11,078 bases of DNA from Candidatus Sigynarchaeota archaeon (GTDB lineage: Archaea; Asgardarchaeota; Lokiarchaeia; Sigynarchaeales; Sigynarchaeaceae), in assembly GCA_030587525.1 (NCBI GenBank), contig JAUQYW010000301.1, positions 1 through 11,078 on the forward strand, written 5' to 3'. The position numbers and the translations under genes are program-made. The notes beneath the pieces are model-generated. The model had not been told where the DNA came from and did not search any database. It saw nothing but the letters and a program-made list of their open reading frames with translations. Shown piece after piece: positions 1 through 6,272 of the stretch; within the stretch, counting starts at the first letter, position 1; each line of letters starts with the position of its first letter.

Positions 1-1287
1 GGCACGCCCGAGGCATACGACATGATATTCCCTGGCGGCGCCTTTCGCAAGGCATTGCTGGAAGCTTGGCTCACGTCCATCTGGATCTCCAACAGCCCGT
101 TCCGGCCGACAGAATATGCCGATGATCTCACGTGGATCTTCGATCACCCGGTGAAGAATGATTCGTGGAACGGCAGCTCATTGTCCATGAACAACCGTTA
201 TGCTTACGTGAACGTGAGCGCGATCCATTACGGGGGCTGGTATGACCTTTTTACCCAAGCCACGCTCGACGGCTTCTACGGGTACAACTACCTCGGCGGC
301 AGCAGGGCTCAAGGCAAGCAACGACTTGTTATGGGGCCAGTTGGCCACGGGGAATTCGGGAGGATGTCGCGCACCTTCAATGGCGCCAGCACCTTGCGAT
401 TCCGGAATGCGAATCAGAATCCTTTGGGCGAATGGGAATACGAGATGCGATCTGCCGCGATGTTCAATACCACGATAAACTGGACGACGCCGAACGTCGC
501 GTATTACTTGATGGGAGACGTCGCAGACCCGCTGGTCGATGCAAACAAGTGGATCTACACTACTGGGTGGCCTGTGCCTTATAATAACAAGTCGTATTAC
601 TTGAACGGGAACAAGTCGTTGTCGTTAGCCGCTCCAGGCGCGAACCAGACCATCTCGTATCTCTACGATCCTGCCGATCCGGTATCAACGAAAGGCGGGA
701 ACAACTTCTGCCAGAATGCGACGCTGGAGCTTGATGCATTGGGAACCCCGGACCCGGATTATCTGAACCAGCGCAATAAATATCCCGAAGGCATCGGTCC
801 CTACGACCAGGCGCGCGCGCAAAATTTCAGCCGGCAAGACATCATCGTGTTCGAATCACCCGCGTTGATGACTCCCCTCACGATAACGGGACGGGTCACG
901 GCTAATTTATGGGTCTCTTCGAATTGCACGGACACCACGTTCACGGCCATGCTCATGGACCAGTACGAGAATGGCAGCTGCTACAACATCATGGACGGGA
1001 TCCTCGTCATGCGGTACCGGGATGGCATCGATCAAGTGGCTGCCGACCTCCAAGGCGTGACGTATTATCGCATCACCATCGACTTGTGGAGCACAGCATG
1101 GCAGTTCAACACGGGGCACAAGATCAAGGTCGCTATCAGTTCCAGCAATTACCCGCGCTTCGAGCGGCACCCGAACAACAGCAACCCTATCACGAACCAT
1201 CCATCGCTATTCAACATCGCGAACAACTCGATCTTGTGCGGCACCGGGCTCTACAACGCCTCGATCACCTTGCCCGTCGTCGCGTGA
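1..1287 (+). CDS. CocE/NonD family (X-Pro dipeptidyl-peptidase-like) hydrolase, 5' end outside window
   Basis: Serine hydrolase of the CocE/NonD/PepX family (esterase or aminoacyl-dipeptidase type). The reading frame is open to base 1, so the gene starts upstream and the first ATG (22) is not the start; 428 residues are visible. The opening residues match the cap region that follows the nucleophile Ser, so the GxSYxG motif lies outside the window. The other two triad members fit: Asp in GGWYD (codon 244-246) and His in GPVGHG (codon 346-348). From about residue 285 comes the PepX C-terminal jelly-roll domain, with the typical TAWQFNTGHKIKVAISSSNYPRF stretch near residues 365-390 (about 1093-1167). 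There are 15 N-x-S/T sequons, which suggests an exported, glycosylated enzyme, but the signal peptide cannot be seen. The substrate is unknown. It is followed by a U-rich terminator and is not coupled to the next gene. Confidence 0.88.
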   Translation, partial: GTPEAYDMIFPGGAFRKALLEAWLTSIWISNSPFRPTEYADDLTWIFDHPVKNDSWNGSSLSMNNRYAYVNVSAIHYGGWYDLFTQATLDGFYGYNYLGGSRAQGKQRLVMGPVGHGEFGRMSRTFNGASTLRFRNANQNPLGEWEYEMRSAAMFNTTINWTTPNVAYYLMGDVADPLVDANKWIYTTGWPVPYNNKSYYLNGNKSLSLAAPGANQTISYLYDPADPVSTKGGNNFCQNATLELDALGTPDPDYLNQRNKYPEGIGPYDQARAQNFSRQDIIVFESPALMTPLTITGRVTANLWVSSNCTDTTFTAMLMDQYENGSCYNIMDGILVMRYRDGIDQVAADLQGVTYYRITIDLWSTAWQFNTGHKIKVAISSSNYPRFERHPNNSNPITNHPSLFNIANNSILCGTGLYNASITLPVVA

Positions 1288-1300
1288 GCGGCTCGAGTAC

Positions 1301-1320
1301 TCTTTTTCTTGTTTTTTTTC
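1301..1320 (+). terminator. U-tract terminator after the CocE/NonD hydrolase
   Basis: Two thymine runs (5 and 8 T) start 14 bases after the hydrolase stop codon. They follow the short palindrome GAGTACTC at 1295-1302. Oligo-U tracts without a strong hairpin are the usual archaeal intrinsic terminator. Confidence 0.6.
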
Positions 1321-1332
1321 CTTGACCACATG

Positions 1333-1344
1333 TTTATTATAAAA
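1333..1344 (+). promoter_or_regulatory. TATA-type promoter of the archaemetzincin gene
   Basis: The A/T stretch TTTATTATAAAA stands between the upstream terminator and the next gene. Archaeal transcription starts about 25 bases downstream of the TATA box, near 1363-1370. That leaves room for the GGAGG at 1376-1380 and the ATG at 1384, and argues against the earlier in-frame start codons. Confidence 0.5.
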
Positions 1345-1383
1345 TCCCGCGTTCCTTCTGGTGTGCAAGACAACCGGAGGTCG

Positions 1384-1965
1384 ATGCACGCGAAACTCGA
1401 AATCGTCATCTTCGGAAAAAGCCGGCCACGGCTCGAAGACTTCCTCGTAGCTGAGCTGAAGGCATTTTATGCCGCGCACGATCTCGAAGTCGAAGTGAAC
1501 GTTTCGCATTATGCGTCGATCCTTGAAAGCTTGGATGAAACGCGGCAACAGCACGCGAGCGGCTCATTTCTCAACTTTCTTGATCATTTCAACCCGAACG
1601 AGCCGGAAGCTCTGAAACTGGGCATCGTAGAGCAAGACTTGTTCTCGGACTCGCACCCGGGTTTTAGGTTCATCTTCGGCGAGGCACGGGTCGGCGGTGA
1701 GAGCTGCGTGATCTCTGTTTCCCGGCTCGATCCCCAGGCTTACGGGCTGAAATTCAACGGTAAGCTCTACAAGGAGCGGGCATTGAAAGAATCGCTTCAC
1801 GAACTGGGACACGTGCTAGGCCTTGACCATTGCGACGATCAATTGTGCGTCATGCATTTTTCCGATAGCATTTACGACACGGACTTGAAACGATCGACCT
1901 TGTGCACCGCGTGCGATGAAAAATTGACGATGAATGCGAAAAAAAGGAAAAACCTTCACTCGTGA
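1384..1965 (+). CDS. amzA: Archaemetzincin, zinc metalloprotease
   Basis: Predicted zinc-dependent aminopeptidase-type metalloprotease of the archaemetzincin family (peptidase M54), 193 residues, near the usual archaeal size. The zinc site HELGHVLGLDHC is at residues 139-150 (His139, His143, His149, catalytic Glu140). It is followed by Cys155-Val-Met157, the metzincin Met, and a CxxC pair at Cys174/Cys177. This closely fits the family signature with a second, structural zinc site; the Met-to-CxxC spacing is 16 residues by my count, against about 17 in the published consensus. There is no signal peptide, so the protein is probably cytosolic. The ATG at 1384 was chosen because GGAGG (1376-1380) sits just before it, although the spacing is short, and because a TATA box lies upstream. 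The physiological substrate of archaeal members is not known. The 3' end overlaps the convergent adenine phosphoribosyltransferase by 10 bases. The lysine-rich tail is encoded by an A-tract. Confidence 0.93.
   Translation: MHAKLEIVIFGKSRPRLEDFLVAELKAFYAAHDLEVEVNVSHYASILESLDETRQQHASGSFLNFLDHFNPNEPEALKLGIVEQDLFSDSHPGFRFIFGEARVGGESCVISVSRLDPQAYGLKFNGKLYKERALKESLHELGHVLGLDHCDDQLCVMHFSDSIYDTDLKRSTLCTACDEKLTMNAKKRKNLHS
1939..1952 (-). terminator. Putative U-tract terminator of the MTAP-APRT operon, inside the amzA tail
   Basis: Read on the minus strand this is T5-CC-T7, beginning 4 bases after the APRT stop codon. On the plus strand the same bases encode the lysine-rich C terminus of the archaemetzincin. 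The position and composition fit an archaeal oligo-U terminator. Confidence 0.45.
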
Positions 1966-2495
1966 ACCGGGATCTTGACCAGGCTGACGACGTCGTAGCC
2001 CTTGAGCAAGTCACGGCCGTGAAGACTCTCCGTAAGCTCGATGACGCAACCGACACCGGCAACCACCCCGCCAAGCTTTTCGACCAGCTTGGCAGCAGCT
2101 TGCAACGTGCCACCGGTCGCGAGCAAATCGTCGATGACGAGTACCTTTTCGCCCTTGCTGATGGCATCCTCGTGCATCTCGATCTTGTCCTTGCCGTATT
2201 CGAGCGAATATTCCATGCTGACCGTTTTCGCGGGCAATTTCCCGGGCTTGCGAATCGGCACGAACCCAACACCTAACTTCAAGGCTAAGCCCGCGCCGAA
2301 GATGAAGCCCCGGGATTCGATGCCCACGACCTTCGAGATCTTCTTGGTTTTAAACGCTGACCCGAGATCCTCGATGGCATTTTGCAATCCCTTCGGATCC
2401 TTGATCAGCGTCGTGATGTCCTTGAATTGGATGCCCTTCTTGGGAAAATCGGGCACGTTCCTGATCAATTTTTCGTAGTATTCGGGTTTCTGCAT
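1956..2495 (-). CDS. apt: Adenine phosphoribosyltransferase
   Basis: Type I phosphoribosyltransferase that makes AMP from adenine and PRPP (purine salvage, cytosolic). Its 179 residues match the normal family length. The N-terminal DFPKKGIQFKDIT is the typical APRT opening. GIESRGFIFG lies at 58-67, and the PRPP-binding loop VLVIDDLLATGGT is at 118-130 with both acidic residues present. The conserved C-terminal segment ELTESLHGRDLL follows. The start is ATG; the preceding GTGAT, about 6 bases upstream, could pair with the 16S 3' end. It lies 24 bases downstream of the MTA phosphorylase gene on the same strand, so the two are almost certainly cotranscribed: the adenine released from MTA is the substrate here. 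Its 3' end overlaps amzA in convergent orientation. Confidence 0.96.
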   Translation of the reverse strand: MQKPEYYEKLIRNVPDFPKKGIQFKDITTLIKDPKGLQNAIEDLGSAFKTKKISKVVGIESRGFIFGAGLALKLGVGFVPIRKPGKLPAKTVSMEYSLEYGKDKIEMHEDAISKGEKVLVIDDLLATGGTLQAAAKLVEKLGGVVAGVGCVIELTESLHGRDLLKGYDVVSLVKIPVHE

Positions 2496-2519
2496 AATTG
2501 CATCACGTCTTGGTTCATA

Positions 2520-3383
2520 TCACAAGATCGCGCCTTCCAGGGACTTCCCGCATCTGCAGTGCTGCTCCTTCGGGAGGTTCGGGATGGCGAGTTCGATGAG
2601 CTTTTTCAAGTTTTCGGCATTCTTGCGCATGGTCTCGAGGATCTCCTCGACCGAGACGGCAAGAGGCTTGATAGGCCCTTTGCACTTGGGGCAAGTCGGG
2701 CCTATCTCCACGACGCCGCACTTGGGACATTGCGCTGCCCACACGTCGAGGTCCGTAACCGTGGCGATGGTTGAATAGCACATAGCCTGTTCAGCGGCAA
2801 GCACGACTTCGGGGTACACGGTCATACCGACCACGTCGGCGCCCCACTGGTGAAAAACCTTGGATTCCGCGCGGGTCGAGAACCTCGGCCCTTCAATGCA
2901 CACGTAGGTGCCCCCGTTCACGATCTTCAAGCCGGAGATTTTCTTGCCGGCATCGTAAAAGACCTTGTTCATCTCGGGGCAGAATGGGTCCGCTTGGGAG
3001 ATGTGGCACACTTGTCCCCCCTCGTAGAACGTGTCGAGCCGCTTTCTCGTCCGGTCGATGTACTGGTCAACGATGACGAAGTCTCCCTTGTCAAATTCTT
3101 TTCGCAGCGACCCTACGGCGCATGGGGAAAACACGCGGGTTACCCCGAGCTCCTTCAGCGCCCACAGATTCGCGCGAAAATTGAGCATATGCGGCGGGAT
3201 TTGGTGGCCGGGCCCGTGGCGTGCAAGGAAGGCTACCTTGTGCTTGGCAAAAAACCCGACTTGGATAAAATCACTGGGTTGGCCATACGGCGTGTAGACC
3301 TTCACCTTCTTGGCATCCTCGAGCTCAATATCGGCACCTGTACCACCGATGATACCAATTTGAACGTCTCTTGGTACTTCCAT
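2520..3383 (-). CDS. mtnP: S-methyl-5'-thioadenosine phosphorylase with a four-Cys insertion
   Basis: Cleaves 5'-methylthioadenosine with phosphate to adenine and 5-methylthioribose-1-phosphate (methionine/polyamine by-product salvage). The protein has 287 residues. GGTG at 13-16 and ARHG at 54-57 bind phosphate; SPCAVGSL is at 86-93; IEGPRFSTRAES is at 163-174; GMTVYPE is at 186-192. The TDLD motif (Asp211, Asp213) points to 6-aminopurine specificity, where inosine/guanosine phosphorylases carry Asn. Unusual: CPKC...CPKC (Cys219, 222, 231, 234) forms a zinc-ribbon-like knuckle pair just after this base-recognition loop. The C terminus carries CRC (276-278), like the CxC of archaeal MTAPs. 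The ATG at 3383 was chosen over the in-frame GTG at 3437 because the added residues fit nothing in the family and cover the promoter palindromes. It is the first gene of an operon with apt. Confidence 0.93.
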   Translation of the reverse strand: MEVPRDVQIGIIGGTGADIELEDAKKVKVYTPYGQPSDFIQVGFFAKHKVAFLARHGPGHQIPPHMLNFRANLWALKELGVTRVFSPCAVGSLRKEFDKGDFVIVDQYIDRTRKRLDTFYEGGQVCHISQADPFCPEMNKVFYDAGKKISGLKIVNGGTYVCIEGPRFSTRAESKVFHQWGADVVGMTVYPEVVLAAEQAMCYSTIATVTDLDVWAAQCPKCGVVEIGPTCPKCKGPIKPLAVSVEEILETMRKNAENLKKLIELAIPNLPKEQHCRCGKSLEGAIL

Positions 3384-3419
3384 GAAGCGATCAACTCTCG
3401 TGGTGCTAAGTTCGTTGCT

Positions 3420-3436
3420 TGTTGGTATGACCAACA
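3420..3436. promoter_or_regulatory. 17-bp palindrome, candidate operator of the mtnP-apt operon
   Basis: TGTTGGT-ATG-ACCAACA is a perfect inverted repeat of 7-base arms around a 3-base centre. It lies 3 bases from the TATA-bearing inverted repeat, on the mtnP side. This is where the leftward transcription start is expected. A dimeric regulator bound here would block mtnP-apt initiation. No regulator gene is identifiable in the window. Confidence 0.5.
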
Positions 3437-3438
3437 CG

Positions 3439-3463
3439 TTTAAAATGTTTATCGCATTTTAAA
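3439..3463. promoter_or_regulatory. Divergent promoter: two TATA-like boxes arranged as an inverted repeat
   Basis: TTTAAAATG (3439-3447) and CATTTTAAA (3455-3463) are perfect 9-base inverted arms around TTTATCG. Each arm resembles a TATA box. They sit between the leftward mtnP-apt operon and the rightward beta-CASP nuclease gene, so each arm, or both, may recruit TBP in opposite directions. Expected starts lie about 25 bases outward on each side. Confidence 0.55.
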
Positions 3464-3554
3464 GCTCATCCGGTCACTCTTTTTGCAGTGCATCAACCGG
3501 GAACCATGTATAGCGCGCGTTCCGGAGTTTCGTGAACGAGCGGGTGTATCAATC

Positions 3555-4916
3555 GTGACAAAACTAGAAACCTTAGGCGCATGTCGCGAAGTCGGCAGGT
3601 CCGCCTTCAGGCTAAGCAATTCGGAAGGAGATCAAGTCATCCTGGATTACGGGGTCTCCATGAAAGAGAACAACAAGGACAATTTCCCCGGGGATGTCGA
3701 GCCCCGCAAGATCAACGCCGTGATATGCTCGCACGCGCACGTGGATCACTCCGGCGCGCTCCCGTATCTCTACATTTCCTCCCGTCCGAATTGCTACATG
3801 ACGGCCACGACGCGCATGCTCGTGAAGTACTTGCTCGACGATATGCTCAACATCTCGGGGCCGACGCTCCCGTTCGAGGAAATCGAGCTGCGAAATCTAA
3901 TGAAGACCGTGCAAGTCGTGAACGAGTTCGGGAAATCGGTCAAGATCCCCGGCGCCACGGGTTGTTCCTTCACGTTTCACGACGCGGGACACATTCCCGG
4001 GTCGATCATGACCGTCATAACAATGGGCGGTAAAAATATACTCTACACGGGCGATCTCAACACGATCGACACGCGGCTGCAATGGGCCGCTAAAACTAAC
4101 AGGTTCCCGCTGCTCGACGCGGTCATCACCGAGAGTACCTACTCGCAAGTCACGCATCCACCCCGTCAAGAAACCGAGCAGCGGTTCGTCACGGCCGTCA
4201 AGGATGTCCTGGATCGCGGGGGCCAGGTGCTCATCCCCGCGTTCGGCGTTGCAAGGAGCCAAGAGATACTTGCTGTCTTGCAAACCATCGGGAGCTTTCA
4301 TAACAAGAAAATCATTATCGACGGCATGGCCCGGGACATCTCGGAAGATCTGCTGAAGCATTCGGACACGCTGCGCACGGTCTATTCCATGAACCGCGTG
4401 ACCATGGTGAAGACCAAGAAGACACGCGAGGATCGTTTGAAGGCGCTTGAAACTGGCGACATCATCATTGCCCCGTCAGGCATGCTCAAGGGTGGTACTG
4501 CCAGGTACTACGTGGAAAATATGATCGACGATCCGGACAACGCCGTGTTCCTCGTCTCGTACCAGGTGAAGGGAACGCCAGGTCAGGTCCTCCTCGACGA
4601 GCACCGCTACGAGACAGAAATGGACGATGACCGCGGCAGCTCGTTCAACCGCGGGAAAAATGACACCGCCAAGCAGAAGGTCGAGATCAAGGTTAAGGCT
4701 CAGGTCGAACGGTTCGATTTCTCGTCCCATTGCGACGGGCCCGAGCTGTTAAAATTCCTCAAGGGCTTGAAGTTCAACCCGGACACTCATGATCCCAAGA
4801 TCTATTGTGTTCACGGGGATCCCGACAGTTGCGACTTCCTTGCCAAGGCGATCGGCGAGCAGATCAAGGGCGTGGCGCCGGTCGTTCCCAAGTTTGGCGA
4901 GGAATTCACGATATAA
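3555..4916 (+). CDS. Archaeal CPSF-type metallo-beta-lactamase/beta-CASP ribonuclease (KH-less)
   Basis: Two-zinc RNase of the CPSF73/Ysh1-like group, probably aCPSF2-like, acting in RNA 3'-end processing or decay. The 453 residues contain HAHVDH at 60-65 (motif 2), DAGH with His146 (motif 3), TGD with Asp167 (motif 4), and ITESTY with Glu193 (beta-CASP motif A). PAFGVARSQE lies at 228-237, PSGMLKGGTA at 307-316, and FSSHCD with His392 (motif C). It ends in a conserved VHGD segment and GEEFTI. The KH domains that mark aCPSF1 are absent. A charged insertion (about 350-385) separates SYQVKGTPG from motif C. GTG at 3555 is the best start: the protein then begins right at the family's first strand (KLETLGACREVGRSAF), with a weak GGGTG upstream. 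The in-frame TTG at 3483 would add about 24 non-conserved residues. It is divergent from mtnP and shares that promoter region. Confidence 0.92.
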   Translation: MTKLETLGACREVGRSAFRLSNSEGDQVILDYGVSMKENNKDNFPGDVEPRKINAVICSHAHVDHSGALPYLYISSRPNCYMTATTRMLVKYLLDDMLNISGPTLPFEEIELRNLMKTVQVVNEFGKSVKIPGATGCSFTFHDAGHIPGSIMTVITMGGKNILYTGDLNTIDTRLQWAAKTNRFPLLDAVITESTYSQVTHPPRQETEQRFVTAVKDVLDRGGQVLIPAFGVARSQEILAVLQTIGSFHNKKIIIDGMARDISEDLLKHSDTLRTVYSMNRVTMVKTKKTREDRLKALETGDIIIAPSGMLKGGTARYYVENMIDDPDNAVFLVSYQVKGTPGQVLLDEHRYETEMDDDRGSSFNRGKNDTAKQKVEIKVKAQVERFDFSSHCDGPELLKFLKGLKFNPDTHDPKIYCVHGDPDSCDFLAKAIGEQIKGVAPVVPKFGEEFTI

Positions 4917-4922
4917 TGTCGA

Positions 4923-4928
4923 TTTTTT
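4923..4928 (+). terminator. Short U-tract after the beta-CASP gene
   Basis: A run of six T begins 6 bases after the TAA stop codon. It fits a simple archaeal oligo-U terminator, although the run is short. Confidence 0.35.
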
Positions 4929-5132
4929 CCAGCTTCCCGGGACACGACGTCCACCTAACGATTATCTTCGCTAAACAATAATAGATAAACAAATAAGAGA
5001 AAATTGCCACTTGAAGCTTGATTTGCGACGGATGGCTCCACGAATTAAAAAATCTAAAAGACCAAAGCAACACTCACGATAACCAAAACATTCGATTGCA
5101 TTCGATAAAACGAAAAAAGGTTAAACGGATTT
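4929..5132 (+). promoter_or_regulatory. A/T-rich intergenic region with a candidate promoter for the 370-aa gene
   Basis: About 200 bases without a credible gene, rich in A. The octamer CATTCGAT occurs at 5089-5096 and again at 5099-5106, exactly one helical turn (10 bases) apart, so it could be a regulator site. The second copy runs into GATAAAA (5104-5110). That sequence lies about 26 bases before the ATG at 5133, the spacing expected for a TATA box driving a leaderless mRNA. Another A/T block (5044-5053) could be an upstream alternative. Confidence 0.4.
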
Positions 5133-6245
5133 ATGTTCTCTAAGAAGGTCGATAAATTTCGTATGAGCAAACCAGAAGATAAGAATGAAGCGGTGGAATC
5201 CGCCTCGAAGAAATACCGGGCCGCCGTGGACAAGAACACGTCGATCGAGATCATCAAGGACAGGGAAGTCATTTACTGGATAATCAAGAAGGACCTCCTC
5301 GATTACGAGACCTTCATCAGCGCGTCCGAGGCGCCCGTGTCCAACCTGTTTACCCGGGAGCTTGATTCGTTTGAAGCTTGCATTGCCGAGCGCTCGGTGC
5401 TGGAAAAAGAAGTGTTTCCCATCGCTGACGCCATCAAGACCGTGTTCGGCACGCAACCCATGGAGCTGGACAAGATCTCGCTCATCATCGGCAGCGGGGA
5501 GAACGATTACGTGTCGCTGGATGAGACCGACTTGAAGAACCTCCGTGTCGAGCCGACCCTCTTCGGCCTCCAAGACTTCATCGAAAAGAACAAGGATGGC
5601 GTGCTGGGCTTCGGTATCAGGGAATTTGAGACCGACAAGGGCAACCTTATCTTCATGAGGACTAAGCTCGTGCGACCCACGAAGAACATCATCTCGATCG
5701 AGCTCAACGTGATCTCGTCGATCCAGCAGCGCGGGTTCTACCTGCAGAAGGAAAGCCACACGTGGGTGGGACTGCAGAAGTACATCGTCATCAAGACCAC
5801 CCAGATCGACGACGAGAAGCTGCTGGCATTCCTCAAGGAGCTCGACATCAACTGGGAGATCATTTTCTTGCGGCGCACGCTGGCCGTAAATGACTGGCTG
5901 GAGATCGAGTGCGAGCGGAACGGGTCGAACTTGAAGTCATATTTGCGGTACATGTACCCGATCCTCGGTTACATGGACATCCAGAACATCGTGAAGGTCG
6001 TCGAGGGAAACAACCTCAATTTCAAGATCGCCTCGCGCACCGCGGAATTGCTCAGCAAGCAAAAGAAGGAGATCTTGAACAACGAGAACGTCGACGTGAC
6101 GTACACGCCCATCGAGATGGCCGAGATCATCGCTGCAGCACGGTTGGCGGCGGCGTACCACGGCGTGAAGCGCGACATCAAGTTCGAATCCGACGTTCGG
6201 CTCGAAGACGTCCTACGCTTCGAAAAAATCCTCGCGAATTATTGA
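5133..6245 (+). CDS. Conserved-looking protein of unknown function, 370 aa
   Basis: I do not recognise a family. The frame is open for 370 residues, and codon use with C/G at third positions (as in neighbouring genes) supports real coding. The protein is hydrophilic and highly charged, with no signal peptide and no membrane segment, so it is probably cytosolic. The first 35 residues are Lys/Glu/Ala-rich and probably helical. The centre (about 100-260) alternates short beta-like hydrophobic strands such as KISLIIG and NIISIELNVIS with helices, suggesting an alpha/beta fold. The C-terminal third contains an Ala-rich helix (MAEIIAAARLAAAYHG). The ATG at 5133 has GATAAAA about 26 bases upstream; AAAAGG at 5115-5120 is a poor Shine-Dalgarno sequence. 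A second ATG at 5163 is possible. It faces the longin-like gene with 25 bases between the two stops. Confidence 0.8.
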   Translation: MFSKKVDKFRMSKPEDKNEAVESASKKYRAAVDKNTSIEIIKDREVIYWIIKKDLLDYETFISASEAPVSNLFTRELDSFEACIAERSVLEKEVFPIADAIKTVFGTQPMELDKISLIIGSGENDYVSLDETDLKNLRVEPTLFGLQDFIEKNKDGVLGFGIREFETDKGNLIFMRTKLVRPTKNIISIELNVISSIQQRGFYLQKESHTWVGLQKYIVIKTTQIDDEKLLAFLKELDINWEIIFLRRTLAVNDWLEIECERNGSNLKSYLRYMYPILGYMDIQNIVKVVEGNNLNFKIASRTAELLSKQKKEILNNENVDVTYTPIEMAEIIAAARLAAAYHGVKRDIKFESDVRLEDVLRFEKILANY

Positions 6246-6252
6246 AATACTC

Positions 6253-6272
6253 TTTTTATTCCCCTAATTTTT
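6253..6272 (+). terminator. U-rich terminator between convergent genes
   Basis: Two T5 runs with ATTCCCCTAA between them begin 8 bases after the stop of the 370-aa gene and end inside the stop codon of the opposing longin-like gene. On the opposite strand, the nearest T-run is T6 at 6223-6228, inside the 370-aa coding region. Confidence 0.4.

Noticed and set aside
3384..3437. N-terminal extension of MTA phosphorylase from a GTG
   Set aside because: The extra 18 residues match nothing in the family and run through the 17-bp palindrome; the ATG at 3383 gives the standard start.
2850..3443. Antisense frame of 197 codons across the MTA phosphorylase gene
   Set aside because: The sense strand encodes a fully conserved enzyme; the antisense product resembles no family.
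4929..5132. Possible small RNA in the A-rich gap
   Set aside because: No tRNA-like cloverleaf, box C/D pairs or stable stem seen; promoter elements explain the conserved-looking parts.
5121..5759. Long antisense frame of 212 codons across the 370-aa gene
   Set aside because: Rich in Arg, His, Leu and Val as expected of a shadow frame in GC-rich DNA; no motif or start signal, whereas the sense frame has normal composition.
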